Positions 43,064 to 51,482 of a stretch of DNA of 64,000 nt are shown piece after piece (position 1 is the first letter of the stretch; each line of letters starts with the position of its first letter). The stretch is from Niabella drilacis (lineage in GTDB: Bacteria; Bacteroidota; Bacteroidia; Chitinophagales; Chitinophagaceae). The DNA lies in NCBI RefSeq assembly GCF_900101395.1, contig NZ_FMZO01000003.1, positions 1-64,000 on the forward strand. The letters are read 5' to 3'. The notes below the pieces were generated by a model. It searched no databases, had not been told where the DNA came from, and saw nothing but the letters and a program-made list of their open reading frames with translations. The position numbers and the translations under genes were made by a program.

Positions 43064-44730
43064 TTTGATTGTGTAACTGGAATATACAGTTCGATTTTTA
43101 GCCCATCTGTTATTGCCTTGCCAAAAATAATACGCCCGCCAATACCGGAAATACGGTTTTCCGTATTTTTTAGCCCGTTGCCATAATGGAAATCGGCAGG
43201 AAGTCCTTTACCGTCATCCGTGTAAACAATTTTAGCCGGATTTTCTCCCGGTTCAAACCGGATCATTACGTTTGCGGCGGCACTGTGCTTTTTCATGTTG
43301 ACCATGAGCTCCTGCAGAATATGCCTGAGTTCTGTTTTTGAATTGAATGGCAGGCGGCCCCAGAATTTTTCTGTATTGCCTACGATGGAGATACGGGTCG
43401 TTTCAGATGAAAAAGACTTTAGCAGGTTCGCGATCGACTCCTGAAATTCTGGCTGCTCCTTTTGGGGCTGTTCATAGGAGATATTGCGTGACTGCTCATA
43501 GAGGTGGGTCAGGTCATCCAGTAATTGTTCCTTGCCCCCGGTTTTATCATGATCCACTTTGGATATTACATGATAAAGGCCATTGGCCACCACATCGTGT
43601 ACTTTTTTGGAGGTTTTCAATTGCTGTTCGCGGATAGCCCGTTGTTTTTGCTTCCGGTACCACCAGAAACCAATAATAGTGAGCACAAGGACACTAAAGA
43701 GGATGATCCGTTGCCAGATGATCTGTACTTTTTTTTCAGCATTGGCTTTTTGCAGTACCAGGTTATCGGCCTTAGTTTTTTCTCCTTCATAACGGATCAG
43801 TGAAAACTGGTTTCGTGCGTTGCTCCAGGCCGTTTGTTGACTGTCGTTGAGATACTGGTAACGCGTAAAGTATTTTTTTACCGCTGCTGGCGGACTGAGG
43901 GTTATTAATTTCTGGAGGGCTTCCAGTTCATCAGAGGGGCTCCTGAGTTGCCGGGTGATGTCGTACATTTTCTCTGCGTAGGTGAGTGCGAGGTTCGGCG
44001 CTGTTCTGGCATAGTAGTCGGAGAGGTGGGAATAGCTGGAGTAGAGGCCCACATAGTCCCGCTCTTTTTCCCGGATTTGTAGTGCATATAATAAATCTGC
44101 TGCCGCTGAATAGCTGGAGTCCTGAAGCCACCGGGTGTAAGCAATATTCGTCAAAATTCGGGCATATCTTTCTGGGTTGTCTTTTGCGCCTTCTATGATC
44201 GATTGATAAATGGCAATGGCCTGAGGGTACTGCTTTGTTTGCCGGTAGGCAACGGCTTTATTGCTTAATGTAATAATCCTTTTAGCGTCATCCTTTGTCA
44301 GCTTTAATGCTTCGTCATAGTATTTAATTGCAACGTGGTAGTTTTTTAAAGCGGCATTAACGCGGCCAAGCTCGTTGTAATTGGAAATGAGGTACGGGTC
44401 AATCGTATATTTTTCCTTCCGGTAATTCATACGCTTCAGATAGCGGAGGGAAATAAGGGTGTTTTCCTGGGCGCCAAAATAATCACCGTATCTGAGCTGG
44501 ATGATCCCGATATAGGTATAGGCTTTGGCAATTTCCAGGCTATCATGAATGTTAGCTACGACTCGGTTGAAATAATACAGGGCGGAGTCGTTGTTGCTGT
44601 TGTAAAAAGCTTTACCCTTTTCATAGTCCCGGGAGGCAGAAGATCGCTGAACGCTGCGGAGCGATTCTTTGCACCCCCCAAAAAAGGTGAAAACCGAGAA
44701 CAGCAGTATTGGATGTAGTTGTTTCAACAT
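43060..44730 (-). CDS. TPR-containing sensor histidine kinase, lipobox start
   Basis: A 556-residue sensor starting at 44730 (MLKQLHPILLFSVFTFFGGC). The signal ends in a lipobox-like FFGGC. TPR helices run to about residue 310 (AYTYIGIIQLRYGDYFGAQE), followed by a transmembrane segment (IIWQRIILFSVLVLTIIGFWWY). The dimerisation helix carries H378 (SKKVHDVVANGLYHV), an atypical sequence around the phospho-His. The HATPase domain has ELMVNMKKHS and YTDDGKGLP. If the Cys is lipidated the kinase would have an extra outer-leaflet anchor; otherwise the signal is simply cleaved or retained. It is paired with the response regulator downstream. Confidence 0.88.
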   Translation of the reverse strand: MLKQLHPILLFSVFTFFGGCKESLRSVQRSSASRDYEKGKAFYNSNNDSALYYFNRVVANIHDSLEIAKAYTYIGIIQLRYGDYFGAQENTLISLRYLKRMNYRKEKYTIDPYLISNYNELGRVNAALKNYHVAIKYYDEALKLTKDDAKRIITLSNKAVAYRQTKQYPQAIAIYQSIIEGAKDNPERYARILTNIAYTRWLQDSSYSAAADLLYALQIREKERDYVGLYSSYSHLSDYYARTAPNLALTYAEKMYDITRQLRSPSDELEALQKLITLSPPAAVKKYFTRYQYLNDSQQTAWSNARNQFSLIRYEGEKTKADNLVLQKANAEKKVQIIWQRIILFSVLVLTIIGFWWYRKQKQRAIREQQLKTSKKVHDVVANGLYHVISKVDHDKTGGKEQLLDDLTHLYEQSRNISYEQPQKEQPEFQESIANLLKSFSSETTRISIVGNTEKFWGRLPFNSKTELRHILQELMVNMKKHSAAANVMIRFEPGENPAKIVYTDDGKGLPADFHYGNGLKNTENRISGIGGRIIFGKAITDGLKIELYIPVTQSK

Positions 44731-44751
44731 ATTATTTGGCTTAAAAATAAA

Positions 44752-44784
44752 AAAATAAGGCAAGATTATTTCTTGCCTTATTTT
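44752..44784 (-). terminator. Terminator of the small gene at 44796
   Basis: A perfect 14-base stem (44752-44765 with 44771-44784) with a 5-base loop, followed on the minus strand by TATTTTT. It lies 12 bases after the small gene, which supports that gene being transcribed as its own unit. Confidence 0.8.
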
Positions 44785-44795
44785 AATTGGCGCTT

Positions 44796-44978
44796 TTATG
44801 GGCGGGTAGAAAGCGGTTTCGGAGGAATCGGCTCCGTATCTCCGCTTGTGGAATCAGGAGGCGTATCTGGTCCGTCTGCTTGCACACCTATAATAACAGT
44901 TCCATTGCCATCGGTTGTTGTTGTATGGGGATGGCTGGGCCATAAAGCGAGGAAAAAGGCGATGATTATTTCAATCAT
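44796..44978 (-). CDS. Small secreted or membrane-anchored protein
   Basis: A 60-residue protein with an N-terminal hydrophobic segment (MIEIIIAFFLALWPS) and a low-complexity Pro/Thr/Asp tail (TPPDSTSGDTEPIPPKP). It has no family that I recognise. Support comes from the A-rich start context and the terminator placed directly behind it. It lies just upstream of the TPR kinase gene on the same strand, separated by that terminator. Confidence 0.5.
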   Translation of the reverse strand: MIEIIIAFFLALWPSHPHTTTTDGNGTVIIGVQADGPDTPPDSTSGDTEPIPPKPLSTRP

Positions 44979-45041
44979 GGTATTGTTTTTAAAATGTTTA
45001 GTGAATGCCGCAGCCGGTTACGGCGCAGCGATTTAAGCCGC

Positions 45042-45059
45042 GTAAGAAGCGCTTCTTAC
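45042..45059. repeat. 18-base perfect palindrome
   Basis: GTAAGAAGC followed directly by GCTTCTTAC. It has no T tract and lies in a divergent intergenic region, so it could be an operator for a dimeric regulator. Confidence 0.6.
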
Positions 45060-45283
45060 ATTGTTGGGGAAGGGGTGGGAGCGTGGATTGCGGAAGCTTG
45101 TAAACGCTTCCCAAACCGGTTATTTACTGCCGCTTTCGCTGCTCCCGGGAACCGGTTCTGTACAGTACCATCTCTTAGCAAAGGAAATGGGAAACTGATT
45201 CCGGAAACAAAGGTAGATCGATGTAAATGGTTGATTGTTAACTGATTCTGATTGTTCCGGTCATTCTTTTTATTCCGTTTACG

Positions 45284-45323
45284 ATTCCGGAAATGCCGTT
45301 GGAATTCCGGAAATTCCGTTAGT
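45284..45323 (+). repeat. Two-copy 20-base tandem repeat before start codon
   Basis: ATTCCGGAAATGCCGTTGGA is followed at once by ATTCCGGAAATTCCGTTAGT, differing at only three positions. Each contains the dyad TTCCGGAA. It ends 21 bases before the ATG at 45345, a place suited to promoter or translation control. Confidence 0.65.
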
Positions 45324-45344
45324 TTTACCACACAATTGTTGACG

Positions 45345-46430
45345 ATGTTTGCTGATTATACAAAACTGGTCCTGCGTGATTATGAAGACAAAAGAGCGAG
45401 AAATGCACTTTCGTCCAGGCTAAGTTTGCCCACCACCGCTAAGCTTCGGGAAGCATGTATGGAGGTGCTATATACCGGAAAATGTTCCCGGAAAGATGTA
45501 AGAACACTGAGCGATATTTTTGGCGGCGATAACGACCAGAAGGCCGTATTGCAGAAGTTAGAAAATTATAAGGCGGATAAGTTGAAACCGCTCCTGAATT
45601 TTATCATTGGGAAAACGAAGAGCCCGGATACCAGGGTTGTTGAACTCCTGGCCTGTCTGATTGATTTTGAGCCCCGGCCATTTGAACTGGGAAAACACTA
45701 TACATTGCCGGAAGCCACGGCTGAGGAACCGGGGAAAGTGGAAGGAAGGAATGAAGAGGAAGAAAATGAAGCTGGATTATCAGAAAACGGGGGACCCGAG
45801 CCCGGGCTGCCGGAAGCTCCTGGCCCGGTAGCATCGGGAACGGAGATGGCTGGCGGGGAGAAAAAGGAAGCAGTTTCACAGGAACCGGATGGAACCGGAA
45901 CGGCACCCGCTGACCCGGTCTGGATTGAAAAAGCAGCAGTACGGGAGCAAGCGGAGCCGGATGAGGAACGGCCGGTGGGTACCGCAAAACCGGAAACGGT
46001 GATTCGGAAACCCGGGGCTGTTTTTAAAATGCGGGTCGGCATTCTTGCAGTGGCATTCTTGGCATTGGCGGGAGTGCTGGTTTACCGGCTTGAAAAAAAT
46101 AAAGCGCAAACCGTTCCCATGAGCCGTTCGTTGCCGGGGACCGAAGCATGCATGTACTGGGCCGGCGATCATTACCGGCAGGTGTCCTGTACCCAAAAGT
46201 TTGGTGATACTTTAGTGGTGGCGCTGGATCCTGAAAAGCTCCGTTCTTTTAAAAAGATCACCCGGCCGGATACCATCACCGGGCAATCGAAAGGAGCCAT
46301 CTGGTACGTAAAGATAAACGGGGGGATCGAGTTCTATACATCGGAAGGCTTTCACCCGGTGGATCAGCGATTACGGTTGAAGCCGGTTACCGATTATATT
46401 ATCCGCAAGTATATTCACCCGGATCAGTAG
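45345..46430 (+). CDS. Bacteroidota-specific single-pass membrane protein
   Basis: A 361-residue protein of a family I know only as hypothetical in Bacteroidota. The N-terminal cytoplasmic domain (DYTKLVLRDYEDKRARNALS) is followed by an acidic Pro/Glu/Gly-rich low-complexity linker (about 130-250). One transmembrane helix (RVGILAVAFLALAGVLVY) precedes a conserved C-terminal domain: CMYWAGDHYRQVSC, then FKKITRPDTITGQSKGAIWY and VKINGGIEFYTSEGFHPV. I start at 45345 because the family begins near MFADYTKL; the ATG 31 codons upstream lies across the tandem repeat. The topology suggests transmembrane communication, which is inference. Confidence 0.75.
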   Translation: MFADYTKLVLRDYEDKRARNALSSRLSLPTTAKLREACMEVLYTGKCSRKDVRTLSDIFGGDNDQKAVLQKLENYKADKLKPLLNFIIGKTKSPDTRVVELLACLIDFEPRPFELGKHYTLPEATAEEPGKVEGRNEEEENEAGLSENGGPEPGLPEAPGPVASGTEMAGGEKKEAVSQEPDGTGTAPADPVWIEKAAVREQAEPDEERPVGTAKPETVIRKPGAVFKMRVGILAVAFLALAGVLVYRLEKNKAQTVPMSRSLPGTEACMYWAGDHYRQVSCTQKFGDTLVVALDPEKLRSFKKITRPDTITGQSKGAIWYVKINGGIEFYTSEGFHPVDQRLRLKPVTDYIIRKYIHPDQ

Positions 46431-46477
46431 GGCCGGGCCTGTTGTTCCTGTATGAGGGATCGCTGAAATTCGGATTT

Positions 46478-46768
46478 TTAAACGACCGAATAGATCCGGA
46501 TATCCGGATTATTTTGCAAACAGGGTTTTAAGGCCGTAACGACATCCTTGTTGAACAGGTCGCTCATAAGGTATGCCTGCGCATCCTCAGTTGTTTCAAA
46601 ACCATGTAATACCTGAAGCCCTTCTGCTCTTACAAGCAGTTCTTTTGATTGCGCTCCCTTTATCGTATTCAGAAAGGGTTGCAGGTACTGCCGGTATATT
46701 GCTGCAGCAGTTTCCCTGTTTTCTGCAGGGATGTTCATGCTGATCTGGAGATATGCTTTTGTCATCAT
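46478..46768 (-). CDS. ABM-like dimeric alpha/beta-barrel protein
   Basis: A 96-residue protein with the ferredoxin-like pattern of antibiotic-biosynthesis-monooxygenase (ABM) domains: KAYLQISMNIPAENRETAAA at the start, then ELLVRAEGLQVLHGFETTED and a final strand. These proteins form dimers and include quinol or haem monooxygenases as well as non-enzymatic binders. It lies 82 bases downstream of an AraC regulator on the same strand, its likely controller. Residue 2 is also Met, so the start may be one codon later. Confidence 0.7.
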   Translation of the reverse strand: MMTKAYLQISMNIPAENRETAAAIYRQYLQPFLNTIKGAQSKELLVRAEGLQVLHGFETTEDAQAYLMSDLFNKDVVTALKPCLQNNPDIRIYSVV

Positions 46769-46850
46769 TGGATTGTATTAAAGTTGCCCTGCAAAAATCG
46801 AACAGGAAGTAGCTCCCAAAAATGGACAAAGCAGAAAAAAGCTGGTAGTT

Positions 46851-47750
46851 CTATGTAACCGAGCGCCTGAATTCGCTGGGCGACATTTGTGTATGTTTCT
46901 TAAAATACTTTACAAAGTAAGAAGGATCGTCGAACCCCAGGCGATACCCGACCTGGTTAATGTTCAGGTGGGAGTGTAATAAAAGACGCTGGGCTTCCAG
47001 GATCATACGCTCCTGTATCATTAATGAAGGGGTCTTTGCCAGTATCTGACCGGTCAGCTCGGACAGGGTACGGGTGGATATATGCATTAACTGTGCGTAG
47101 TCGGTGATCTTGAGCCCCTTATGGTAATGATCATTCAGCAGGTTCACAAACTGAAGGAGCTGCATCCGCTTTTCGTCCATTGCAAAGGGTTTTTTGCCCG
47201 TATGCTGCTCCTGCCGGCTCCGCTCGCGCTGTACCTGTATCAGCAGGGCCTTTAGGTACAGGTTCAGCAGCAGATCGCTGCCGAAGGCTTCCGTATGCTG
47301 CAATTCAATTTTGATCTGGCGGATATGCTCTTCCAGTACCGCATCAAAGGGGCCGGTGATCTTACAACAGGGCGGGCGGTACCAGTTGTGAAACAGGTCA
47401 CATTTTACCAAAAAGTCCATTTCGTTGTCTTGCCGTTTTAAGAACAGTTCATTGAAATGGATCAGGACACCCTGGTAGTTGCTGCTCATATCGAAATAGT
47501 GTACCTGGTTTTTTTCTATAAAAAAAAGAGTATCCGGTGTTACCTCATACGCTTTAAAGTCCACAAAGTGAGTGCCGCTTCCGCTTTTAAACCATATTAC
47601 CTGGTAAAAACTATGAATATGGGGCCTGGTTGCATCAACCTGGTTAAGCTGCAGGTATTCGTTCAGATCATATAGGGCAAAGGGCAATTTCCCGGGCTCG
47701 TGCCGGTTCAGGTGATATTCTGCAATGGTGCCGGTCTTTTTTACTGCCAT
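46851..47750 (-). CDS. AraC-family transcription regulator
   Basis: A 299-residue regulator with an N-terminal cupin sensing domain (about 30-130, VDATRPHIHSFYQVIWFKSG). The C-terminal double HTH has LKITDYAQLMHISTRTLSEL and LNINQVGYRLGFDDPSYFVK, followed by FKKHTQMSPSEFR. It is divergent from the amine oxidase gene at 48010 and upstream of the ABM-like gene. It could control either. Confidence 0.9.
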   Translation of the reverse strand: MAVKKTGTIAEYHLNRHEPGKLPFALYDLNEYLQLNQVDATRPHIHSFYQVIWFKSGSGTHFVDFKAYEVTPDTLFFIEKNQVHYFDMSSNYQGVLIHFNELFLKRQDNEMDFLVKCDLFHNWYRPPCCKITGPFDAVLEEHIRQIKIELQHTEAFGSDLLLNLYLKALLIQVQRERSRQEQHTGKKPFAMDEKRMQLLQFVNLLNDHYHKGLKITDYAQLMHISTRTLSELTGQILAKTPSLMIQERMILEAQRLLLHSHLNINQVGYRLGFDDPSYFVKYFKKHTQMSPSEFRRSVT

Positions 47751-48009
47751 GGTCCTCCGCCTTTTTTAATCGTGTTTGCGACCCTGCTAAATTATATGAA
47801 GTTTGGGAAAGGCAGCGGACCAAATGTTTAACGCGGGGTATTGCTGTTCCGGAAGTTCGTGGTTATTTCCGCGGCTGCTTTTGAATTTTAATGCTTAATC
47901 CTTTATTAGAATAGCGCTCCCGAAATAAGCACCGGAAGGGTGTCCTTTTTTGAATGATCTGCAGCTCATATAAGTACCATTTTTTTTCTCATTTTTACCA
48001 TAAATTAAA

Positions 48010-49083
48010 ATGGCGATGTGGCAATTTCGCAAAATGGATTTTAAAAAGAAGGTACTGATCATTGGCGGTGGACTGAGCGGGCTCACATTGGCGTATTTGT
48101 TACAACAAAAAAACAGATCCGTTACGCTATTGGAAGCTTCTGCCCGTACAGGGGGAAGGATCCACACGGTTGCCGGGCGGCTGGGTACTCCGATGGAGCT
48201 GGGTGCTACCTGGTTTTCGGATGCACATCCGCATTTGCTGGCGCTTATCGGGGAACTGCGCCTGCAAAAATTCCCGCAGTATTCCGGGGGAGTATCTCTT
48301 TTCCAGACCAAATCATTTGAACCGCCGCAACGCTTTTGGGTACCGGAATCAGAGGCTCCCTCCTACAGGCTTGCAGGGGGCACACAAGCCCTTATCACAG
48401 CATTGGAGCGGCAATTGCCCGGGGAGGTGATCCGGTTGAATAAAAAAGTGGTTGCCGTTGCTGAAAATAAAGATGGCTTAGAAGTGACGACTTCCGATGG
48501 AGCGCTGTATACTGCGGACCAGGTAGTGTCCTGCATACCGCCCCGGCTGGCCGGTACAATAGCGTTTGTACCCGGGATACCCGGGGCTGTAAAGGAGCTG
48601 CTGCCGGCAGTACATACCTGGATGGCCGGTGCTGTTAAGGTCGTATTGGAGTACGAAGTGCCTTTTTGGAGAAGCAAGGGCTTTTCCGGTATGTTATATA
48701 GTCATGCAGGTATTCTTACGGAGCTATACGATCATACAAATTTTGAGAACGGCCGTTTTGCACTTACCGGTTTTTTGAATACCGGTGCTGCGTCCTTTTC
48801 GCAGGAAGTGCGGGAGGAGCTGGTATTGGAGCAGCTAAAAGGGTTGCTGGGCAATGAGGCGGCACATCCCGTTCTTTATCTGGATAAAGTATGGAATGAT
48901 GAGCTGGTAACAGTGGGGCAGCCGGTTATAGAACGCCCGCACCAGAACAACGGGCATCCCGTACTGGATCAATCGTACCTGGGTAACCGTTTTTTCTTTT
49001 GCGGCGCGGAAACAGCATCGGCATTCGGTGGCTATATGGAAGGTGCCGTTATTGCTGCCCGTCATACATTCCGAAAGCTTTAA
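48010..49083 (+). CDS. FAD-dependent amine oxidase family protein
   Basis: A 357-residue flavoprotein. The N-terminal FAD dinucleotide-binding motif is VLIIGGGLSGLTLAYLLQQ, followed by the LLEASARTGGRIHT motif of the flavin monoamine oxidase/phytoene desaturase group. The C-terminal FAD contact is FFCGAETASAFGGYMEGAV. The substrate cannot be inferred. An A-rich context favours the ATG at 48010; MDFKKK at 48034 is an alternative. The next gene begins 15 bases later, so they may be co-transcribed. Confidence 0.86.
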   Translation: MAMWQFRKMDFKKKVLIIGGGLSGLTLAYLLQQKNRSVTLLEASARTGGRIHTVAGRLGTPMELGATWFSDAHPHLLALIGELRLQKFPQYSGGVSLFQTKSFEPPQRFWVPESEAPSYRLAGGTQALITALERQLPGEVIRLNKKVVAVAENKDGLEVTTSDGALYTADQVVSCIPPRLAGTIAFVPGIPGAVKELLPAVHTWMAGAVKVVLEYEVPFWRSKGFSGMLYSHAGILTELYDHTNFENGRFALTGFLNTGAASFSQEVREELVLEQLKGLLGNEAAHPVLYLDKVWNDELVTVGQPVIERPHQNNGHPVLDQSYLGNRFFFCGAETASAFGGYMEGAVIAARHTFRKL

Positions 49084-49098
49084 AGAGGGCGCTTGTTG

Positions 49099-49782
49099 AT
49101 GGCCGCAGTTAAAGATAACACCCGCACAAAGGCATTGAAAGAAATTGCCGGTATCTCCCTGAAATTAGGAAGTACCGGGTTTGGGGGGATAGCCGGTGTG
49201 GTAGCTGCCATTGAACAGGAGGTAGTGGTCAGGCGGAGGTGGATCGATCATCAGCATTTTATGGATGTATTGAGCGCTTGCTATATTGTTCCGGGCCCCA
49301 ATGCGGTGGAGATCATGATGCACTGCGGAAAGGAGCGTGGCGGTCGGCCGGGGCTCGTTGTTGCGGGTGTTTGTTATATTTTGCCAGCCACGATCATTTG
49401 CCTCATTTTTGCCTGTTGCTATCAGCTGTATAGCGAGGTACCCGATGTGCAGCCCTTTATTTCGGGTATACGCCCGGCCACCACGGCGCTGGTGATGGGG
49501 GCCGTGTTCAGGCTTGCCGGTAATACACTAAGGAAGGATCGTACCTTATTGTTGCTTTGTCTTTTTGTATTTGCGGGAAGTCTTTATGGGATAAATGAAG
49601 TGTTATTGATCCTTGCGTCAGGTGTACTCAACTGCCTGATCCGGCTATCGAAAAACCGGCTGTCGTTGTTTGCAGCCACCTTCCCGCCCGGTGGTTACGG
49701 TCAACAGGCGGCTGTTGGCAGAATAAGACTCCGGTTGGAACCATTGTGTGTGGGGTGTTACTTTCGTAATGACAGGATATAG
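49099..49782 (+). CDS. Chromate transporter ChrA, N-terminal half only
   Basis: A 227-residue membrane protein matching the first half of ChrA-type chromate ion transporters: KLGSTGFGGIAGVVAAIEQE, then DVLSACYIVPGPNAVEIMMH. Several membrane helices follow. Long-chain ChrA proteins have two such halves (about 390 residues). Here the second half is absent, and the last 35 residues (from about FPPGG) look foreign and non-hydrophobic. The reading frame runs 25 bases into the convergent cytochrome gene. The gene is therefore probably 3' truncated; short-chain ChrA proteins work as pairs, but no second half is nearby. Confidence 0.72.
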   Translation: MAAVKDNTRTKALKEIAGISLKLGSTGFGGIAGVVAAIEQEVVVRRRWIDHQHFMDVLSACYIVPGPNAVEIMMHCGKERGGRPGLVVAGVCYILPATIICLIFACCYQLYSEVPDVQPFISGIRPATTALVMGAVFRLAGNTLRKDRTLLLLCLFVFAGSLYGINEVLLILASGVLNCLIRLSKNRLSLFAATFPPGGYGQQAAVGRIRLRLEPLCVGCYFRNDRI

Positions 49783-50192
49783 CGGACCATGGTTTGTGCA
49801 TCATCCTGCGGGAGTGCCGGATGTGGTGTCATTACCGCTGCTCCCCAGCTTCCGCTCCCTCCGCTGATTATCTTCTTTGCGAGATATTGAATATAAGCTT
49901 CGTTTACGGGATACCGTTTTGCGATATCCCTGAACGCCGGTCCTTTGGATCGTTTGTCCTCTTTATGACAGGTGTAACAATCGGAATAGCCGACCAGCAC
50001 CTCCCCTTTTTTGGCTGCCGCAACAGGCACGCTGTCGCTGGGGCCCGGTATCGGTTTTATATAGTCGGCAGGCTCCCTGGCCGTTTGGTGCGGTTCATGG
50101 TTGCAGGCGAGTGCCCATACCATAACGGGCAACAGGGCACAGGCTGCAAGGAAGGGTATTTTCTTCCTGGGTATAGCCGTTAAGATTTCCAT
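49758..50192 (-). CDS. Cytochrome c lipoprotein
   Basis: A 144-residue exported monohaem cytochrome c. The signal peptide carries lipobox WALAC (Cys30). The haem-binding CxxCH is at C72-C75-H76 (DCYTCHKED) and the distal ligand is probably M121 (GAAVMTPHP). Similar domains in Bacteroidota pass electrons between dehydrogenases and terminal oxidases. It is convergent with, and overlaps by 25 bases, the truncated chrA gene. Confidence 0.88.
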   Translation of the reverse strand: MEILTAIPRKKIPFLAACALLPVMVWALACNHEPHQTAREPADYIKPIPGPSDSVPVAAAKKGEVLVGYSDCYTCHKEDKRSKGPAFRDIAKRYPVNEAYIQYLAKKIISGGSGSWGAAVMTPHPALPQDDAQTMVRYILSLRK

Positions 50193-50789
50193 TTAAAATT
50201 ATTTGTTCATTCATGGAGTTTTGTTTTGGGCACCGTAAATTCCTGCTGGGAGAAATTGCGCTCCGGGAAAGCCGGCAGCCAGTTGTTTCAAAACCCCGTT
50301 TCTGTTTTGCCTTTAAAATTAAGGATAAACAGTGATGAGCCGGGTATCATTTAAAGCCCGGAGGCAGCCCAATATTTTAAACACCTGAAAAGTGCGGGTC
50401 TTCAAAAATGCGTTCAGTATTGTGCATAATAAACGCGCCTTTGCTTTTCGCCCGGGGTACAAAAAAGGTTTCCTAAAGGAGCTTGATCTTTTTTGAGGGA
50501 TACGGGTACCCGGCTACAGGGGCCACTTTCCATGGTTTATAGCCAGGCAAAGCAGGAACGGGATGCTAATAAAAAGCCATGTCCCGGCGGAAGACCGGCA
50601 CCATCCGGGTATGGAATATAACCCTGCCTTTTATTTTTTATAATACATTGTCTTTTATAAGATCAAATCAGTATTTTAGCGCTTATACCCTATTTCTGTA
50701 AACTTTTATTATCCTGTATTTAATAAAGACAGTTGGAAAATTGCAGTGGCCTAACGCTGTTGCGGATTTTTATTATTAAATTGTTTGCG
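50193..50789. other. Divergent intergenic region, about 600 bases
   Basis: No gene is supported. It contains the palindrome CGGGTACCCG (50506-50515) and a small CCGGG/CCCGG hairpin near 50341-50362. An AT-rich segment from 50630 holds TATTTTAG and other loose -7-like boxes that could drive the sigma factor gene. Confidence 0.45.
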
Positions 50790-51377
50790 TTGCCCATATC
50801 ATTGACGAATGAGAAAAAATTATTGACCGAACTGGCTGCAGGCAGCCAGGATGCGTTTACAGAGCTCTACCTGCACTTTAGCCCTGTTGTTTATGACGCC
50901 CTTTTGTATTTTCTGAAAGCGGAACAGGACGCAGATGAGCTCCTGCAGCAGATCTTTATAGATGTATGGGAAAAGCGGCAACACCTGGCAAGGGCCGAGA
51001 ACCTGGAAAGTTACCTGTTTATGATGACCCGCAACAGGGTGTTGAACCATCTGAAAAAAAGAGCACGTGAAGAACAATTCATTACCCGCTACAGTACCCG
51101 GGAAAACAGGCCGGCGCTGGACCCGGAAAGCGGTTTTTTGCAAAAACAGTACGGGGAACTGCTGCAAAAAGCCATTGGAACCCTGCCGCAGCAGCAGCAA
51201 CGGGCGTACCGGCTTGCAGAGGAAGAGGGGCTGAGCTATGAGGAAATAGCGGCGCAGCTTGCTGTTTCAAAACTGACCGTAAAAAAACACCTGGAACTGG
51301 CCCGTCGCCAGGTGCGGGAATATATGCGCCGCTACCTGTACCCGCTGGCCCTGCTGCTGCTTTTGTGCCGCCCCTGA
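50790..51377 (+). CDS. ECF-type sigma factor (FecI-like)
   Basis: A sigma-70 family factor of about 195 residues that directs RNA polymerase to its own promoters when released by the neighbouring FecR protein. Region 2 is visible as DAFTELYLHFSPVVYDALLY and DADELLQQIFIDVWEKRQHL. Region 4 is LSYEEIAAQLAVSKLTVKKH. The unusual C-terminus ends in a hydrophobic LALLLLLCR tail. No ATG is available at the N-terminus. TTG at 50790 (PISLTNEKKLL) gives the length usual in the family, with TTG at 50733 as a longer option. Confidence 0.88.
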   Translation: MPISLTNEKKLLTELAAGSQDAFTELYLHFSPVVYDALLYFLKAEQDADELLQQIFIDVWEKRQHLARAENLESYLFMMTRNRVLNHLKKRAREEQFITRYSTRENRPALDPESGFLQKQYGELLQKAIGTLPQQQQRAYRLAEEEGLSYEEIAAQLAVSKLTVKKHLELARRQVREYMRRYLYPLALLLLLCRP

Positions 51378-51482
51378 GCAAACGGTGATCCCCGGAAAAA
51401 AAAATATTCCTTTATTACGCCATCGCTGTTGGGGTATTGTCTTTATATATACAGCGGTTGTTGTCAAAAAACAAAGAACGAA

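Larger units (their letters stand above)
44979..45344. other. Divergent intergenic region rich in palindromes
   Basis: No gene is supported. It holds a perfect 18-base palindrome (45042-45059), a GGAAGC/GCTTCC dyad (45092-45097 with 45106-45111) and a 20-base tandem repeat (45284-45323). It separates the divergent genes at 44978 and 45345. Confidence 0.6.

Noticed and set aside
47895-48311. 138-codon minus-strand frame overlapping the amine oxidase start
   Set aside because: It lies antisense to the conserved FAD-binding motif and has no recognisable domain.
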